Source: Martinezella lusitana (lineage in GTDB: Bacteria > Pseudomonadota > Alphaproteobacteria > Rhizobiales > Rhizobiaceae). From it: a stretch of DNA of 64,000 nt. Where the stretch lies: assembly GCF_016901135.1 (NCBI RefSeq), contig NZ_JAFEVL010000030.1, forward strand, positions 1 through 64,000, written 5' to 3'. The stretch's first letter is position 1, and each line of letters opens with the position of its first letter. Position numbers and translations under genes: made by a program. This document shows positions 8,365-18,296 of the stretch, in pieces. The notes under the pieces are model-generated. The model was not told where the DNA came from and did no database searches. It saw nothing but the letters and a program-made list of their open reading frames with translations.

Positions 8365-8397
8365 AGCAGCCCGCTTTGTGACTGTCACGGGGCTGCT
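8365..8397. repeat. Nested inverted repeat in the divergent promoter region
   Basis: AGCAGCCC (8365-8372) and GGGCTGCT (8390-8397) are perfect inverted copies. Between them is a second palindrome, GTGACTGTCAC (8378-8388). A related TTGTCAC occurs at about 8344. The structure lies upstream of the ABC operon at 8525 and might be a leader hairpin or an operator for a further regulator. Confidence 0.5.
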
Positions 8398-8524
8398 GGT
8401 TCAATGAATTCTGCATTCAAGCGATCTGCCGGGCTGCCAGAAAGAGGCTAGCACCGTTCGCGGATGGCTAAGGCTGCGCGACAAAAAATGGGGAATTCTC
8501 ACTCAACAGAAGGAGGGCAATGAT

Positions 8525-9643
8525 TTGATTGGCCGTAGATTGATCCTTTCGGGACTCCAAAAACGCTATGCAGACATCTGGGCTGTCAGAGACACAAGTC
8601 TGGAGATCGAACCGGGCGAGTTCGTCTCGATCGTCGGTCCGTCTGGATCCGGCAAGACATCGCTGCTGACCATGATTGCCGGCTTCGAGATGCCGACCGC
8701 GGGGACGATCCGCATTGGCGACAAAGACGTCACGCCTCTGCCACCCAACCGTCGTGATATCGGCATGGTCTTTCAGAAATACGCGTTGTTTCCGCATCTG
8801 ACGGTAGGGCAGAACATTGCGTTTCCGCTGAAGATGCGCCGCGCGCTTTCGGGAGCGCCGCTTAAATCGCGACTGGAGGAGATACTTCAACTCGTTCAAC
8901 TGTCCGAATACCGGGATCGCTATCCGAACCAACTATCGGGCGGGCAGCAGCAGCGTGTCGCAGTTGCCCGAGCGCTGGTCTTCGATCCGCCGATCATTCT
9001 CATGGACGAGCCACTTGGCGCACTCGACAAGAAGCTGCGCGAGGCGATGCAATTCGAGCTCAAACGCATACAGCAGCGACTTGGCGCGACCGTTGTCTAT
9101 GTCACACACGATCAGGATGAAGCTCTGGCGATGTCCGATCGCGTTGCGGTCATGCGGCAAGGCGAACTGCAGCAGATCGGAACGCCTGCCGAGCTTTACG
9201 GCAAACCTGCCAACGCCTTCGTCGCTGACTTCATAGGCGTGATGAACTTCGTGCCCGGTACTTATGTCGGGACCGAGAACGGCAAACATGTATTCCAGGT
9301 AGCAGAAGACGTCCTATTGAGGGCGCCAACCGTTTCGGATGGCAGTGCCATCCATATGGTAAAGGGTTCACCGCTTCACCTTGCCATCAGGCCCGAACAT
9401 ATCAGTCTGACACCATCAGGCCAAAATCGCGACAGTACGGCTGCCGGCATCGTGGAGGCATCTGTCTTCTTCGGCTCGACCAACATCCTGCTTGTCCGCC
9501 TCACAAGATTGCCCAGCGTTGTCCTGCGGGTGCAGATGCCCGCCGGACAAGCGACGGCCTTCGAACAAGGAAGCAGTGTCAACCTCCTGATCGATGAAAC
9601 GAGGCTGCAAACCTTCCCGATCAAGGAAGGGTGTGCCGCATGA
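8525..9643 (+). CDS. ABC transporter ATP-binding protein, polyamine (PotA) type
   Basis: A 372-residue ATPase with Walker A GPSGSGKT (38-45), Q-loop ([11 protein letters not shown]), signature LSGGQQQR, Walker [13 protein letters not shown] and switch His in [11 protein letters not shown]-terminal TOBE domain follows, as in PotA-type importers. The start is a TTG at 8525 with AGGAGG 8 bases upstream; an ATG at 8520 meets an immediate stop. It is first in a four-gene operon and overlaps the next gene by 4 bases. The likely substrate is a polyamine or similar small cation or amine. Confidence 0.92.
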   Translation: MIGRRLILSGLQKRYADIWAVRDTSLEIEPGEFVSIVGPSGSGKTSLLTMIAGFEMPTAGTIRIGDKDVTPLPPNRRDIGMVFQKYALFPHLTVGQNIAFPLKMRRALSGAPLKSRLEEILQLVQLSEYRDRYPNQLSGGQQQRVAVARALVFDPPIILMDEPLGALDKKLREAMQFELKRIQQRLGATVVYVTHDQDEALAMSDRVAVMRQGELQQIGTPAELYGKPANAFVADFIGVMNFVPGTYVGTENGKHVFQVAEDVLLRAPTVSDGSAIHMVKGSPLHLAIRPEHISLTPSGQNRDSTAAGIVEASVFFGSTNILLVRLTRLPSVVLRVQMPAGQATAFEQGSSVNLLIDETRLQTFPIKEGCAA

Positions 9644-10545
9644 CCTTGCCAGCTTCCCCTTCGACCGCGACGAACCAGTTACGACCGGCCAGATGGATGC
9701 GGCCCGGTTCTGCACGACACTATGCAGCCATCCCTTCCTGGCTGCTGGTCTTGCCGCTTCTGGCGATCTTTGCGATCGGCTTCCTTTATCCCTTGACCAA
9801 GTTGATCACCCTCAGCTTTACCGAAGGCCCATTCGCCAATTACGGGCGCCTTCTGGATGATCCTCTCTACGCGGCCGTTCTTGCGAATACCGTGGGAATC
9901 GCCACTGCTGTCACCGTTAGTTGCGTTTTCATAGGCTACCCCGTCGCCCTTGCCATGGCCCGTCTCAAAGGAAGGCTGGCCCTGGTCATTGCGGCATGCG
10001 TCTTCATTCCGTTATGGACCTCGGTTCTCATCCGTTCCTATGCCTGGATCGTGCTGCTTCAGCGTCACGGCATCGTCAATTCATTACTCGTCGCGACAAA
10101 CCTGACGGATGGACCGCTCAAGCTTCTCTACACGCAAGGTGCCGTCGTGCTGGCGATGACGCATGTGCTCCTGCCCTTCGTCATTGTCCCAATCTTTTCC
10201 ACCTTGCAAATGCTCCCACAGGACTATGCCCGAGCGGCACGCAATCTTGGAGCCGGGGCGATCCGGGCCTTCCTCTTCGTGACCTTGCCGCTCAGCCTCC
10301 CAGGTGTCTTTGCCGGCGCAACCATGTGTTTCGTTCTTGCGTTGGGCTTTTACATCACACCCGCTCTGGTCGGAGGCCCGGGTTCGATGCTGATGGCGAA
10401 CCTGATCGGCCAGCAGACCACTGTTCTACTCGACTGGCCATTTGCCGCCGCCCTGTCGACGGCTCTTCTCACCATGACGATCGTCTTCATCGTCGTATTT
10501 CGCAAGGCGCTTTCCTTCAGCAAAGGATTCAGCAGTGTTCATTGA
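9640..10545 (+). CDS. ABC transporter permease, PotB type
   Basis: A 301-residue inner-membrane permease with about six hydrophobic helices, beginning with SWLLVLPLLAIFAIGFLYPL. The cytoplasmic EAA-like loop reads YARAARNLGAGAIRAF...TLPLSLPG. The ATG overlaps the ATPase stop (ATGA), and an AAGGAAGG site precedes it. It pairs with the permease at 10535 to form the channel of the importer. Confidence 0.92.
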   Translation: MTLPASPSTATNQLRPARWMRPGSARHYAAIPSWLLVLPLLAIFAIGFLYPLTKLITLSFTEGPFANYGRLLDDPLYAAVLANTVGIATAVTVSCVFIGYPVALAMARLKGRLALVIAACVFIPLWTSVLIRSYAWIVLLQRHGIVNSLLVATNLTDGPLKLLYTQGAVVLAMTHVLLPFVIVPIFSTLQMLPQDYARAARNLGAGAIRAFLFVTLPLSLPGVFAGATMCFVLALGFYITPALVGGPGSMLMANLIGQQTTVLLDWPFAAALSTALLTMTIVFIVVFRKALSFSKGFSSVH

Positions 10546-11401
10546 TCAATCTTCCACCTTGCCACCGCTTTTCGCTGCGACCGGCAGGCTCAGGCTCGCG
10601 GCTTTGCATCCTCTTGGTAGGGCAGCAGCGCTCATCGGTGCTGGCGTGCTCGTGGGAAGCATCCTGTTCTTTCTCATTCTGCCGACGCTGCTCATCATCC
10701 CGATGTCGCTGAGCAAAACCGATTACATTCAGTTCCCGCCGCAGGGACTGACCTGGCACTGGTATCAGGTCTATTTCAGTGATCCGGACTGGATGGCGGC
10801 GACCTGGTTCAGTGTCAGGATTGCAATTGCGACAACCGCAAGCGCCACCATCATAGGAACCATGGCGTCGCTTGCCATTGTCCGGGGGGATCTACCCTTC
10901 AAAAACGCGCTGCAGGTCCTGTCGGTCGGGCCAATGATCGTTCCGCATGTCGTCTTCGGCGTTGCCCTATATCTGGTCTTCTCACCCTTGCAGCTTACTG
11001 GAAGCTTTATCGGCTTTCTGATCGCGCATACCGTGCTTGCCATCCCCTATGTCGTTATTACGGTTACGGCATCGCTCCAGCGCCTCGATCCGATGTTGGA
11101 GCTTGCGGGGTTGAGCTGTGGCGCAAACCGGCTGCAGACATTCTTTCGAATTGTGCTGCCCAATATTGCGCCCGGCATCGCATCTGCCTCCGTCTTCGCT
11201 TTCCTTGCATCATTCGACGAAGCGACTGTCGCCTTTTTCATCTCGGACACCGGCGGAAAATCGATCGGTCGGAAGATGTTCGAAGACATCGATTTCAATC
11301 TGACGCCGGTGATTGCCGCTGCGTCTGCGGTTTTCGTCGCCGTCTCCCTGCTTCTGATGGGAACGACCCACCTGCTGACCGCCCGCAAAGCCGGGCAATG
11401 A
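10535..11401 (+). CDS. ABC transporter permease, PotC type
   Basis: A 288-residue permease with six predicted helices and the EAA-like loop LELAGLSCGANRLQTFFRIVLPNIAPG. The GTG start at 10535 is preceded by AAAGGA and overlaps the previous gene by 11 bases; there is no ATG nearby that would keep the first helix. It is the second half of the heterodimeric channel in this polyamine-type system. Confidence 0.9.
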   Translation: MFIDQSSTLPPLFAATGRLRLAALHPLGRAAALIGAGVLVGSILFFLILPTLLIIPMSLSKTDYIQFPPQGLTWHWYQVYFSDPDWMAATWFSVRIAIATTASATIIGTMASLAIVRGDLPFKNALQVLSVGPMIVPHVVFGVALYLVFSPLQLTGSFIGFLIAHTVLAIPYVVITVTASLQRLDPMLELAGLSCGANRLQTFFRIVLPNIAPGIASASVFAFLASFDEATVAFFISDTGGKSIGRKMFEDIDFNLTPVIAAASAVFVAVSLLLMGTTHLLTARKAGQ

Positions 11402-11445
11402 CGCCGAAGCCAACAAATTCAAAACACACACAAAGAGAACATTCC

Positions 11446-12531
11446 ATGTCATCCAAAAGCTATTCGACACGTAAATTCCAACTCCGGCGATTAGCCTATG
11501 CTGCTGCCAGCCTCCTGTGGCTTCTTGCTCCTCCACAATCGGCGACAGCTGCAGAACAAGTCATCATCGCCTCAACCGGTGGGGCGTATGACCAGGCCCT
11601 TAAAGAGGCGTGGTTCGACCCATTCACCGAGGCGACAGGCATCGAGGTTGTGACGGTTGTCGCCACCAATGCTGAAATGCGCGCCAAAGCCAGTGCGATG
11701 GTAAAGACAGGCAACGTCACCTGGGATCTATACCTTGACGGCGAGATACAGGCAGCCTCAAAGGCGCATCGTGAGGTCACGGAGGATCTCACCGAGTTCT
11801 GCCGCCAATTTATCGACCGCAAGGATCTTGGACCTCACGCCTGTGCGGCCGGCGGCGCTCTTCTTCAGTCGACGGCCACTCTGCTGGCCTATCGGGTTGG
11901 CAAGGCCGGCGATCCCCTGCCGGAAACATGGGCGGATATGTGGGATACGAAGAAATTTCCGGGTGGGCGTGCGTTTCCCAACTTTGACGATCCCTGGCGG
12001 GTGATGGCAGCTGCCCTTTTGTCCGATGGCGTGCCTCGAGACAAGTTGTTTCCTCTCGATGTCGATCGCGCGTTGAAGAGGCTTGATCAAATCCGCCCAG
12101 CTGTCTCGATCTGGTGGAAGACTGGCGATCAGAGCGTGCAAGGTTTCCGCAACGGCGATTATTCACTCGGCCAGATCTGGTTGACGCGAGCAAAGGCGAT
12201 GCAAACTGAGGGCCTGCCCATTGGCTGGTCCTACAAGGCATCCTTTCTGGTTGGCGATCGCATCGCACTGATCAAAGGTGCGCCCCATCACCACAATGCA
12301 CTGAAACTGATTGCCTTCTGGCTCAACTCTCCCGAAGCTCAGGCGCAGGTCTGCACTATTCTGTCCTGCACTCCTCCCAGCATCGAGGCGGCTGCTTTGA
12401 TCCCTGAGGAGGTTAGAAAGACCATGCCAAGCGCTGAGGATGTTCGTGATTACATTGTCGTGCCGGATGCGGACTGGATCAACGCCAATACTGCAATGTT
12501 GCTTCAACGCTGGAACAATTGGATTCGCTAA
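11446..12531 (+). CDS. Periplasmic polyamine-type substrate-binding protein
   Basis: A 361-residue extracellular solute-binding protein of the PotD/PotF type. I chose the ATG at 11446, which gives a clean signal peptide (LAYAAASLLWLLAPP, then cleavage near ATAAEQ). A start at 11398 overlapping the permease stop would add 16 unlikely residues. The mature part opens VIIASTGGAYDQALKEAW, typical of the family, and includes the WDLYLDGEIQAASKA hinge region. It captures the ligand for the importer at 8525-11401. Several Cys residues near the C-terminus (VCTILSCTPPS) may form a disulfide. Confidence 0.9.
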   Translation: MSSKSYSTRKFQLRRLAYAAASLLWLLAPPQSATAAEQVIIASTGGAYDQALKEAWFDPFTEATGIEVVTVVATNAEMRAKASAMVKTGNVTWDLYLDGEIQAASKAHREVTEDLTEFCRQFIDRKDLGPHACAAGGALLQSTATLLAYRVGKAGDPLPETWADMWDTKKFPGGRAFPNFDDPWRVMAAALLSDGVPRDKLFPLDVDRALKRLDQIRPAVSIWWKTGDQSVQGFRNGDYSLGQIWLTRAKAMQTEGLPIGWSYKASFLVGDRIALIKGAPHHHNALKLIAFWLNSPEAQAQVCTILSCTPPSIEAAALIPEEVRKTMPSAEDVRDYIVVPDADWINANTAMLLQRWNNWIR

Positions 12532-12545
12532 CAAGCGGATTCGAT

Positions 12546-13352
12546 TCACCGCTCCTGCATGGCCTGCGACGTGACCTCGACGATCGGCGAGAACAGATAT
12601 TCGAGGATCCGCCGCCTGCCGGTCTTGATCTCGGCAGTCGCGGCCATGCCGGGAGACAGTGTTACCGAATTGCCGTCGACGTTCATGACGCTGCTGTCGA
12701 GCTTGATGGTAACGGGGAAGACGAGGTTCTGAACCCGCTGCACATTCGTCGTCGGCACGGTTGCTTGCAGTTGCTTGGTCGGATCACCTTCGAGCTGATT
12801 GGCATCCGGCTCCGGGATGGCGTCGGTGGCGACAGCCGTCACACGACCATGGATCACGCCATAACGCGTGAACGGGAACGCCTCGATCTTGACCACCGCC
12901 GGCTGCCGGACCGATACGAAGCCGATGTCGCTGTTCGGAATATAGGCTTCCGCTTCCAGCGCCGAATTGTCTGGCACGATGCGCATGAGTTCGGCACCTG
13001 TCGTGACCGCCTTCCCGACGGTGTTGATCGAGGACGACTGGATCGTGCCATCGATCGGCGTGGTGATCGTCATGGATTCCCGCCGCTTGCGGGCCTTGAC
13101 AAGCTGGCGCTCCAGTTCGTCGGCCTGTCGCGATGCATCCCCGGCTTTCTGAACATTGTCGGCAACAAAGGTTCGAACAGTCTTTTCTCCATCGCTGGAC
13201 GTGACCGCCAGCGACGCTTTTGCCTCTTCGAGCTGGCCGGTCTCTTCCGCGAGCGTCGCTTCTTCTTTCTGGCTCGTCTCAAGAGCGTCGATCACACCGG
13301 CCTTTGAACCAGCCTCCTGATCAACCAGCGTCGAGCGGATAACCGAGCAGCG
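12546..13352 (-). pseudogene. HlyD-type membrane-fusion protein, 5' truncated
   Basis: The frame encodes the C-terminal 260 or so residues of a type I secretion periplasmic adaptor. It has a coiled-coil half (TLAEETGQLEEAKASL...RQADELERQLVKARKR), the lipoyl/beta-barrel part (ITTPIDGTIQSSSINTVG) and the C-terminal LSPGMAATAEIKTGRRRI with a full end. The frame stays open upstream of the GTG at 13295 but loses similarity at about 13350. The N-terminal membrane anchor and the partner ABC exporter are missing. I infer that insertion of the transfer region at about 13350-13400 cut the gene. Confidence 0.8.
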
Positions 13353-13527
13353 ATCAAAATGGGGCGGCGTTAGCAGTCCAAGTCTTACATGCGCTCAAAA
13401 CGCTGCCGAGGCTGTGGCTTTTAGATCCCCATCGAAGACTCCGCTTTGCTCTTGGTCACCTGTTTGGCACCAAGAGTACTTTTTCTTCGGACTCGATGAT
13501 GAGGCATGGCTACCCATTGCCCCACGT

Positions 13528-16500
13528 CTATCTTTCAATGGTCCGCGCTTGACCCGCGATCCGCGCTTTGCGCTCTGAAACAATCCTCTGGTTTTCATCG
13601 AGACGAGCCACCTGTTGTAGGATTTTAAAGTTATCTCGTACTGCGCCGAATGTCTTTCGCATTTCTGGAGCCACGAGGTTGACGAAATCGTTGTCGTTGC
13701 GCAAGACAGCGCCGCGTCCGAAGCGAGCATCAAGCGCACTGCTAACCGCGGCAAATTCATCGCGGATTTTCGGATCGAGCCCGGCGATCGTCTCCGCTGA
13801 TAGCTGTCTGTTCTGCTCCACCATTGCCATCATTCGCGTCAGTTCGTGTTGGGCTGCTTGCGACAGGCTTGGAATGACGATGCCCATGCGCCGACGCTGG
13901 TTTTCGACCGCCTGATGCTCCGTCTCGAACGAGGACGCATAGGCCGAAGCCAACGAGGTGAGGCGCGTCGCGACGTTTGCAACAGCCTCGATCGCCTGCC
14001 TGCGCTCGCGCCCGGCAGCCAGCAACCGATCCAACATCCTGCCCGAGCCACGCAGCGCCCCGTAAGCGGCGGGATCGCTGTCGACCGCAGCGGCAATCCG
14101 ACCGGGTGCGAGACCCCTGACGATGAGATCTTCGATCGTCTGCACCGCGCCTGCCGGATCACGCCATATACGCTCCGCGGCCTGCGTCAGGGCCTTTCGC
14201 TGCTGATGATAGAGAGGTGCAGCCAGTGTCCGATCGCGCGCCTCCTCCTCGATCGACGTCCTGAACTCGGTCACTGCGGAAATTATTGGTGGAATGGAGG
14301 CATCAGTTGAATGCGAGGTTTGCTGCTTCGCTGCGGTGGGAGTGGTCGATGAATGTCCCTGCTCCCTACGCACTAACGCGCTGACCACACCATCCGCCGA
14401 GTCGATATCTCGCAGAACGTGCCTTGCGTCGTCATAGATCATACGCCGATCCTTCTCGATAGCGGACGATAGCGCGCTGCCCGCCCGTTCCCAGAGAGCA
14501 GCAAGCTGCTCCCTCTTTTCCGCGAACCAGGCCAGTTGTCTGTAGACGGCATCCTCGATGGCACCGGCCTTGTCCGCCAGCCAAACGATCCCGCGCTGGC
14601 GGGCGAAATCCCTTGCGTATCGCCGGTAGCCGTCTTCCGCCTCATAGTCGAGTGTCGTCGACTTGGCGCCCGAGCGCGAAAGGCGTTCGACGAGTTCGTT
14701 GAACAGTTTCGGCCGATGGCTCTGCTTTTCAATCCGTGATTGTCGTTCCCCAGCAGACTCTACCCGAATTGCCGTCCAGACATTGCGCTCGACCTGCCGC
14801 TCCTCATAGCGCCTCACACCCGTCTGTTCATCGATAACGGGTACCTTGACCGTGACGGGCTCCATCCCGTCTTTTCGCAGCGTAATGCTATCACCAATGG
14901 CGATGTTGCCCTTCGCAAGGGCTGCTGGCAGGCTGACGCCCCAAAGTCGATGCTGCTTGCCATCGTCGGTCCTGAGGTCGGCATAGGGCGACGGATTAAT
15001 CTCCTTCCCCTCGCGGAACTTTGCTTGACCAGTCTCGATCAGTTCGCCGGTCATGCCAGCGTCATGGGCGACGCGTGTCTTTCCGTCCCATCGCCGCCGC
15101 GGCACAAAATCCTCTCGTGCTGCATAGAGGTCGGCGCGATGACGATGACGGGTCATCGCCACATAGGTCAAATGGCGGTCCATCATGCCGCTCGCCAGCA
15201 CGAAACTGCGCTCGACCGTCGCTCCTTGCGATTTATGGATTGTCACCGCATAGCCATGATCGATGTTACGATAATGACTTTCGCCGAATACGACCCTGCG
15301 GCCATTGTCGAGGCGTACCATGAATAGTGTAGCGCCAAACCGATCCGTCGTCGACATCACCGTGCCTAGCATGCCATTCTTGACCGGCTGCATCGTCGGC
15401 TTTGTTCGGCCAGGATCGGGGATGCGAGCATTTTCCAGGAAGATGACACGGTCGCCGATGGCGAACTCACGCATACCCCGTTCGGTCCGGAATGAGCGAG
15501 GTTGGTTCAAAGCCCCCTCCTCCTTTATCACCGAACGCAATGCTTCATTCAGGCGCTTCACGCTCTCATTGGTGTGGGCCAGCACTAAGAGTTGGTCGCC
15601 CCTTAGATGAGGATCTGGATGAGCATGGCTGTGAAGAACAGCTTCCGTCTGGCCCCGAATAGCACTTTGTTTGCGATCAATTTGGCGGTGTTCCAGACGC
15701 TCCTTCCTTGCCTGCGACCAATCGGCGACGATCCTGTCGATCGCCTCGTCGCGGCTTTGCGTCTCGATGATATGACCCTGGGCGGCGTAGGTATCGAGCG
15801 CTTGTTCCACCGCGCCTCCGGCAAACTGCCTCGATGCAGCGCGGGCCCATTGCTGTTGCTGCCGGCGCACATCGGACAGTTCGACAAAGCCGATGCGCTC
15901 GGCGACGGCACGGAAGGCGGCCCCGGCCCCGATCGGCTGCAACTGCATAGCATCGCCGACCAGTACCACCTTGGCTCCAGCCTCCTCTACCGCCCTTAGC
16001 ATCCGCGCCATCTGACGCGATGACACCATGCCGGCCTCATCGATGACGAGCGCGTCGCCAGACCCAAGCAGATCACGGCCCTTGCTCCAGGCAAGCTCCC
16101 AGGAAGCAAGCGTGCGTGACTGGATGCCGGAGCTCACCGCCAGCCCTTCGGCCGCCTTGCCGGAAAGCGCTGCCCCGATCACCTGCCGACCATCGCCTTC
16201 CCAAGCAAGACGGGCAGCCTCCAACAGTGTTGACTTGCCGGTACCGGCAAGGCCGACGACGACTGCAATACCGCTGTCTCCGGTAACATGATGCACCGCA
16301 TCCACTTGCTCAGCATCCAACCGGAACGACAGATTGGGATCACGGTGTTCAAGTCGTTCGATTGCGGCACGTACCCGTTTCGCACCAATCGCGAAGCCGC
16401 CGCTTCTTACCAATACCTCTACAGACTTTACCATCTCCCATTCGGTGCGCAACGTCTGGCGCGTTGTATAGACTGCAGGTTCTGTCGCCGTGCTACTCTC

Positions 16501-17493
16501 CCAATCTGCCTGATGCGGCTTCAAAAGCACTAGTTCATCCGACATCATCAGCTTAGCGCGGATATTTGCGAAGGCTGCGGGATCGTCGACGTAGCGGTTG
16601 AGCGCTCTGGCGATGTCGCGTTCATCGAAAGTGGAATATTGGTTGGAAAGCTGGGTCAGCAACAGCTCGGGATTCCTCAACAACCGCTCGGCCATGGCCT
16701 GCCGCCGCGCAAGTTCGGCGGGTGCAAACAACATCTGTGCGCCCTGTCGCTGCAACGCTGCCTTGGCCGGACTAAGATGGTGCCGCGCAAGTCCGCCGAT
16801 CCCTTGCTCCTCATAAGAGCGGCCATCGAGACGGACATCATGGCCGGCTAGCGCCAAATGCCGGCTCGCCATTTCGGCCCAGGCGAACTTCCACTGCTTC
16901 ATCGTCTCCTTGTCTCCGGCCCATCTCAGATAGACCTGCTTGCCCTTCTTGGAGGCATCCAACGCCGGCATGCGCACCGGCTGACCGTCGTCGTCGATGA
17001 CCGCCACCTTCTTCAACCCGAATCCATTTTCCGCCAGAGGCCGCAAGGTCATCAGCAAATGGACGTGCGGGTTGCCCGGCTTATCGTGATAGACCCAGTC
17101 GGCGACCATGCCGCGCGCTGTCACTTGATCGCGCACGAATTCGCGCATCAGCGTCACGTTCTCCTCGTGTGTCAGTTCCTCCGGTAGTGCGATGATCAAC
17201 TCGCGCGCCAGCTGGGCATCTACTCTTGTCTCAAACTCCTCAACCGCATTCCAAAGAATCTCGCTGGCGCCCGCCACAGATCGGCCGTCGATCGCGTTGC
17301 ATAGCCAACTCGGCACGTCCGCAGGAAGTGCCAATTCTTCATACACCAGTTCCGCGGCATCGCCCCGAGAACGGTAGGCTATACCCGTCTGTTTATCGAT
17401 CATCCGGCTACGATGGCGATAGGCGGCGGCGGCAATCACGCAACGTCCAGCGCCTCGACTGATCAGTTGTGCCCTAACAAACATGATCGGCAA
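13528..17493 (-). CDS. traA: Ti-type conjugative transfer relaxase/helicase TraA
   Basis: A 1321-residue protein combining an N-terminal MobA/MobL-type relaxase (about 1-240) with a TraI/RecD-like helicase. The relaxase part has the metal-binding histidines in WVYHDKPGNPHVHLLM. The helicase part has Walker A VVGLAGTGKSTLLEAA, Walker B ALVIDEAGMVSSRQMA, LVGDAMQLQPIGAG and the C-terminal YAVTIHKSQGATVERSF. It would nick at oriT and unwind the transferred strand. It is divergent from traC and traD, as in Agrobacterium and rhizobial plasmids. The C-terminus reads through to RIAGQARTIER and looks complete or nearly so. traG and trb genes are absent here. Confidence 0.93.
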   Translation of the reverse strand: MPIMFVRAQLISRGAGRCVIAAAAYRHRSRMIDKQTGIAYRSRGDAAELVYEELALPADVPSWLCNAIDGRSVAGASEILWNAVEEFETRVDAQLARELIIALPEELTHEENVTLMREFVRDQVTARGMVADWVYHDKPGNPHVHLLMTLRPLAENGFGLKKVAVIDDDGQPVRMPALDASKKGKQVYLRWAGDKETMKQWKFAWAEMASRHLALAGHDVRLDGRSYEEQGIGGLARHHLSPAKAALQRQGAQMLFAPAELARRQAMAERLLRNPELLLTQLSNQYSTFDERDIARALNRYVDDPAAFANIRAKLMMSDELVLLKPHQADWESSTATEPAVYTTRQTLRTEWEMVKSVEVLVRSGGFAIGAKRVRAAIERLEHRDPNLSFRLDAEQVDAVHHVTGDSGIAVVVGLAGTGKSTLLEAARLAWEGDGRQVIGAALSGKAAEGLAVSSGIQSRTLASWELAWSKGRDLLGSGDALVIDEAGMVSSRQMARMLRAVEEAGAKVVLVGDAMQLQPIGAGAAFRAVAERIGFVELSDVRRQQQQWARAASRQFAGGAVEQALDTYAAQGHIIETQSRDEAIDRIVADWSQARKERLEHRQIDRKQSAIRGQTEAVLHSHAHPDPHLRGDQLLVLAHTNESVKRLNEALRSVIKEEGALNQPRSFRTERGMREFAIGDRVIFLENARIPDPGRTKPTMQPVKNGMLGTVMSTTDRFGATLFMVRLDNGRRVVFGESHYRNIDHGYAVTIHKSQGATVERSFVLASGMMDRHLTYVAMTRHRHRADLYAAREDFVPRRRWDGKTRVAHDAGMTGELIETGQAKFREGKEINPSPYADLRTDDGKQHRLWGVSLPAALAKGNIAIGDSITLRKDGMEPVTVKVPVIDEQTGVRRYEERQVERNVWTAIRVESAGERQSRIEKQSHRPKLFNELVERLSRSGAKSTTLDYEAEDGYRRYARDFARQRGIVWLADKAGAIEDAVYRQLAWFAEKREQLAALWERAGSALSSAIEKDRRMIYDDARHVLRDIDSADGVVSALVRREQGHSSTTPTAAKQQTSHSTDASIPPIISAVTEFRTSIEEEARDRTLAAPLYHQQRKALTQAAERIWRDPAGAVQTIEDLIVRGLAPGRIAAAVDSDPAAYGALRGSGRMLDRLLAAGRERRQAIEAVANVATRLTSLASAYASSFETEHQAVENQRRRMGIVIPSLSQAAQHELTRMMAMVEQNRQLSAETIAGLDPKIRDEFAAVSSALDARFGRGAVLRNDNDFVNLVAPEMRKTFGAVRDNFKILQQVARLDENQRIVSERKARIAGQARTIER

Positions 17494-17524
17494 TAGTCGT
17501 TTCTCCGTCTAGTTCAGTATGCAC

Positions 17525-17577
17525 CCGTCAATTAGCTCCTCGAGCTACCAACCCGAGGGATTTGTTTCGCCTGACGG
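17525..17577. other. Candidate oriT region between traA and traC
   Basis: The gap between the divergent traA and traC genes (17494-17671) is where oriT lies in related plasmids. It holds nested inverted repeats: CCGTCA (17525-17530) with TGACGG (17572-17577), and inside it CCTCG (17538-17542) with CGAGG (17554-17558). I could not identify a nic core by eye. The assignment rests on position and symmetry. Confidence 0.4.
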
Positions 17578-17671
17578 ATTTCTATCGGATCAAAATAATC
17601 CATTTTACTAACTTATTCTAGTCAGTATAATGGCATCCGGCTTGCTTCACTAACACGGGGATGTGGCTAAT

Positions 17672-17956
17672 ATGACTTCAAAATCGTCGGTTCTCGATCT
17701 CGACGCTCAAATTCAGGCGCTGATGGAACGTAAGAGATTATTGATAGTTAAGTCGGCCGAACGATTTGCACGTGCGGCAACAAAGTCGGGCGTGGCCGAG
17801 ATGGAGATTACCGACACGCAGATCGACACACTCTTTAACGAGATTGCCGCTCGATTTCGCAGGCAGACAAAAGAGACCACTCTCACCACCTCTAAAACGT
17901 CTCAACCAGCGGATCATAGGTCTGGAACGACTAAGGAACATCCGCATGTCGGCTGA
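17672..17956 (+). CDS. traC: Conjugative transfer protein TraC
   Basis: A short, charged, helical protein of about 94 residues (LDLDAQIQALMERKRLLIVK, then MEITDTQIDTLFNEIAARFR), matching the small TraC proteins encoded opposite traA on Ti-like plasmids, which assist relaxosome formation. I prefer the ATG at 17672, about 10 bases after a CGGGGA site; a GTG at 17663 in the same frame is possible. It overlaps traD by 11 bases. Confidence 0.75.
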   Translation: MTSKSSVLDLDAQIQALMERKRLLIVKSAERFARAATKSGVAEMEITDTQIDTLFNEIAARFRRQTKETTLTTSKTSQPADHRSGTTKEHPHVG

Positions 17957-18164
17957 GCAAATGGCTCAGAGGCGTCAGCAGGCTTTGCTAGGTGCAATGG
18001 TCGTGAGAGCGGGCCTAGGAGATGCTGATCGGGCATTCTTGCTGGGCGGCCTCATAAAACTGGCGAAGCTCTTTCCCGGCGCTCCCGAATATGAACAACT
18101 GCGCAATATTGGGATTGAAGAATTCAACGCATCCGCGCGATCGACGGATCGGTCAGTGCGGTAA
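17946..18164 (+). CDS. traD: Conjugative transfer protein TraD (Ti type)
   Basis: A 72-residue protein close to the usual length of Ti-type TraD. It has a basic, Gln-rich N-terminus (MSAEQMAQRRQQALLGAM) and a hydrophobic middle (DRAFLLGGLIKLAKLF). It follows traC with an 11-base overlap. In intact systems the coupling protein gene traG comes next; here the sequence after 18164 does not encode it. Confidence 0.8.
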   Translation: MSAEQMAQRRQQALLGAMVVRAGLGDADRAFLLGGLIKLAKLFPGAPEYEQLRNIGIEEFNASARSTDRSVR

Positions 18165-18296
18165 AATCCCTGCAGTCACTGAACCTTTTGGCAGAAACGC
18201 AGCCCGGTCTTACGCATGAATTCTTCAAGGAGGACCTACTGAAGACCCTTCGCCCGAATAACAACCCCGCGGAAAGCAAAAAGCTTTCAGAGACGT

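Noticed and set aside
13395..13760. Minus-strand frame overlapping the end of traA
   Set aside because: Most of it lies out of frame within traA; its own tail has no known similarity.
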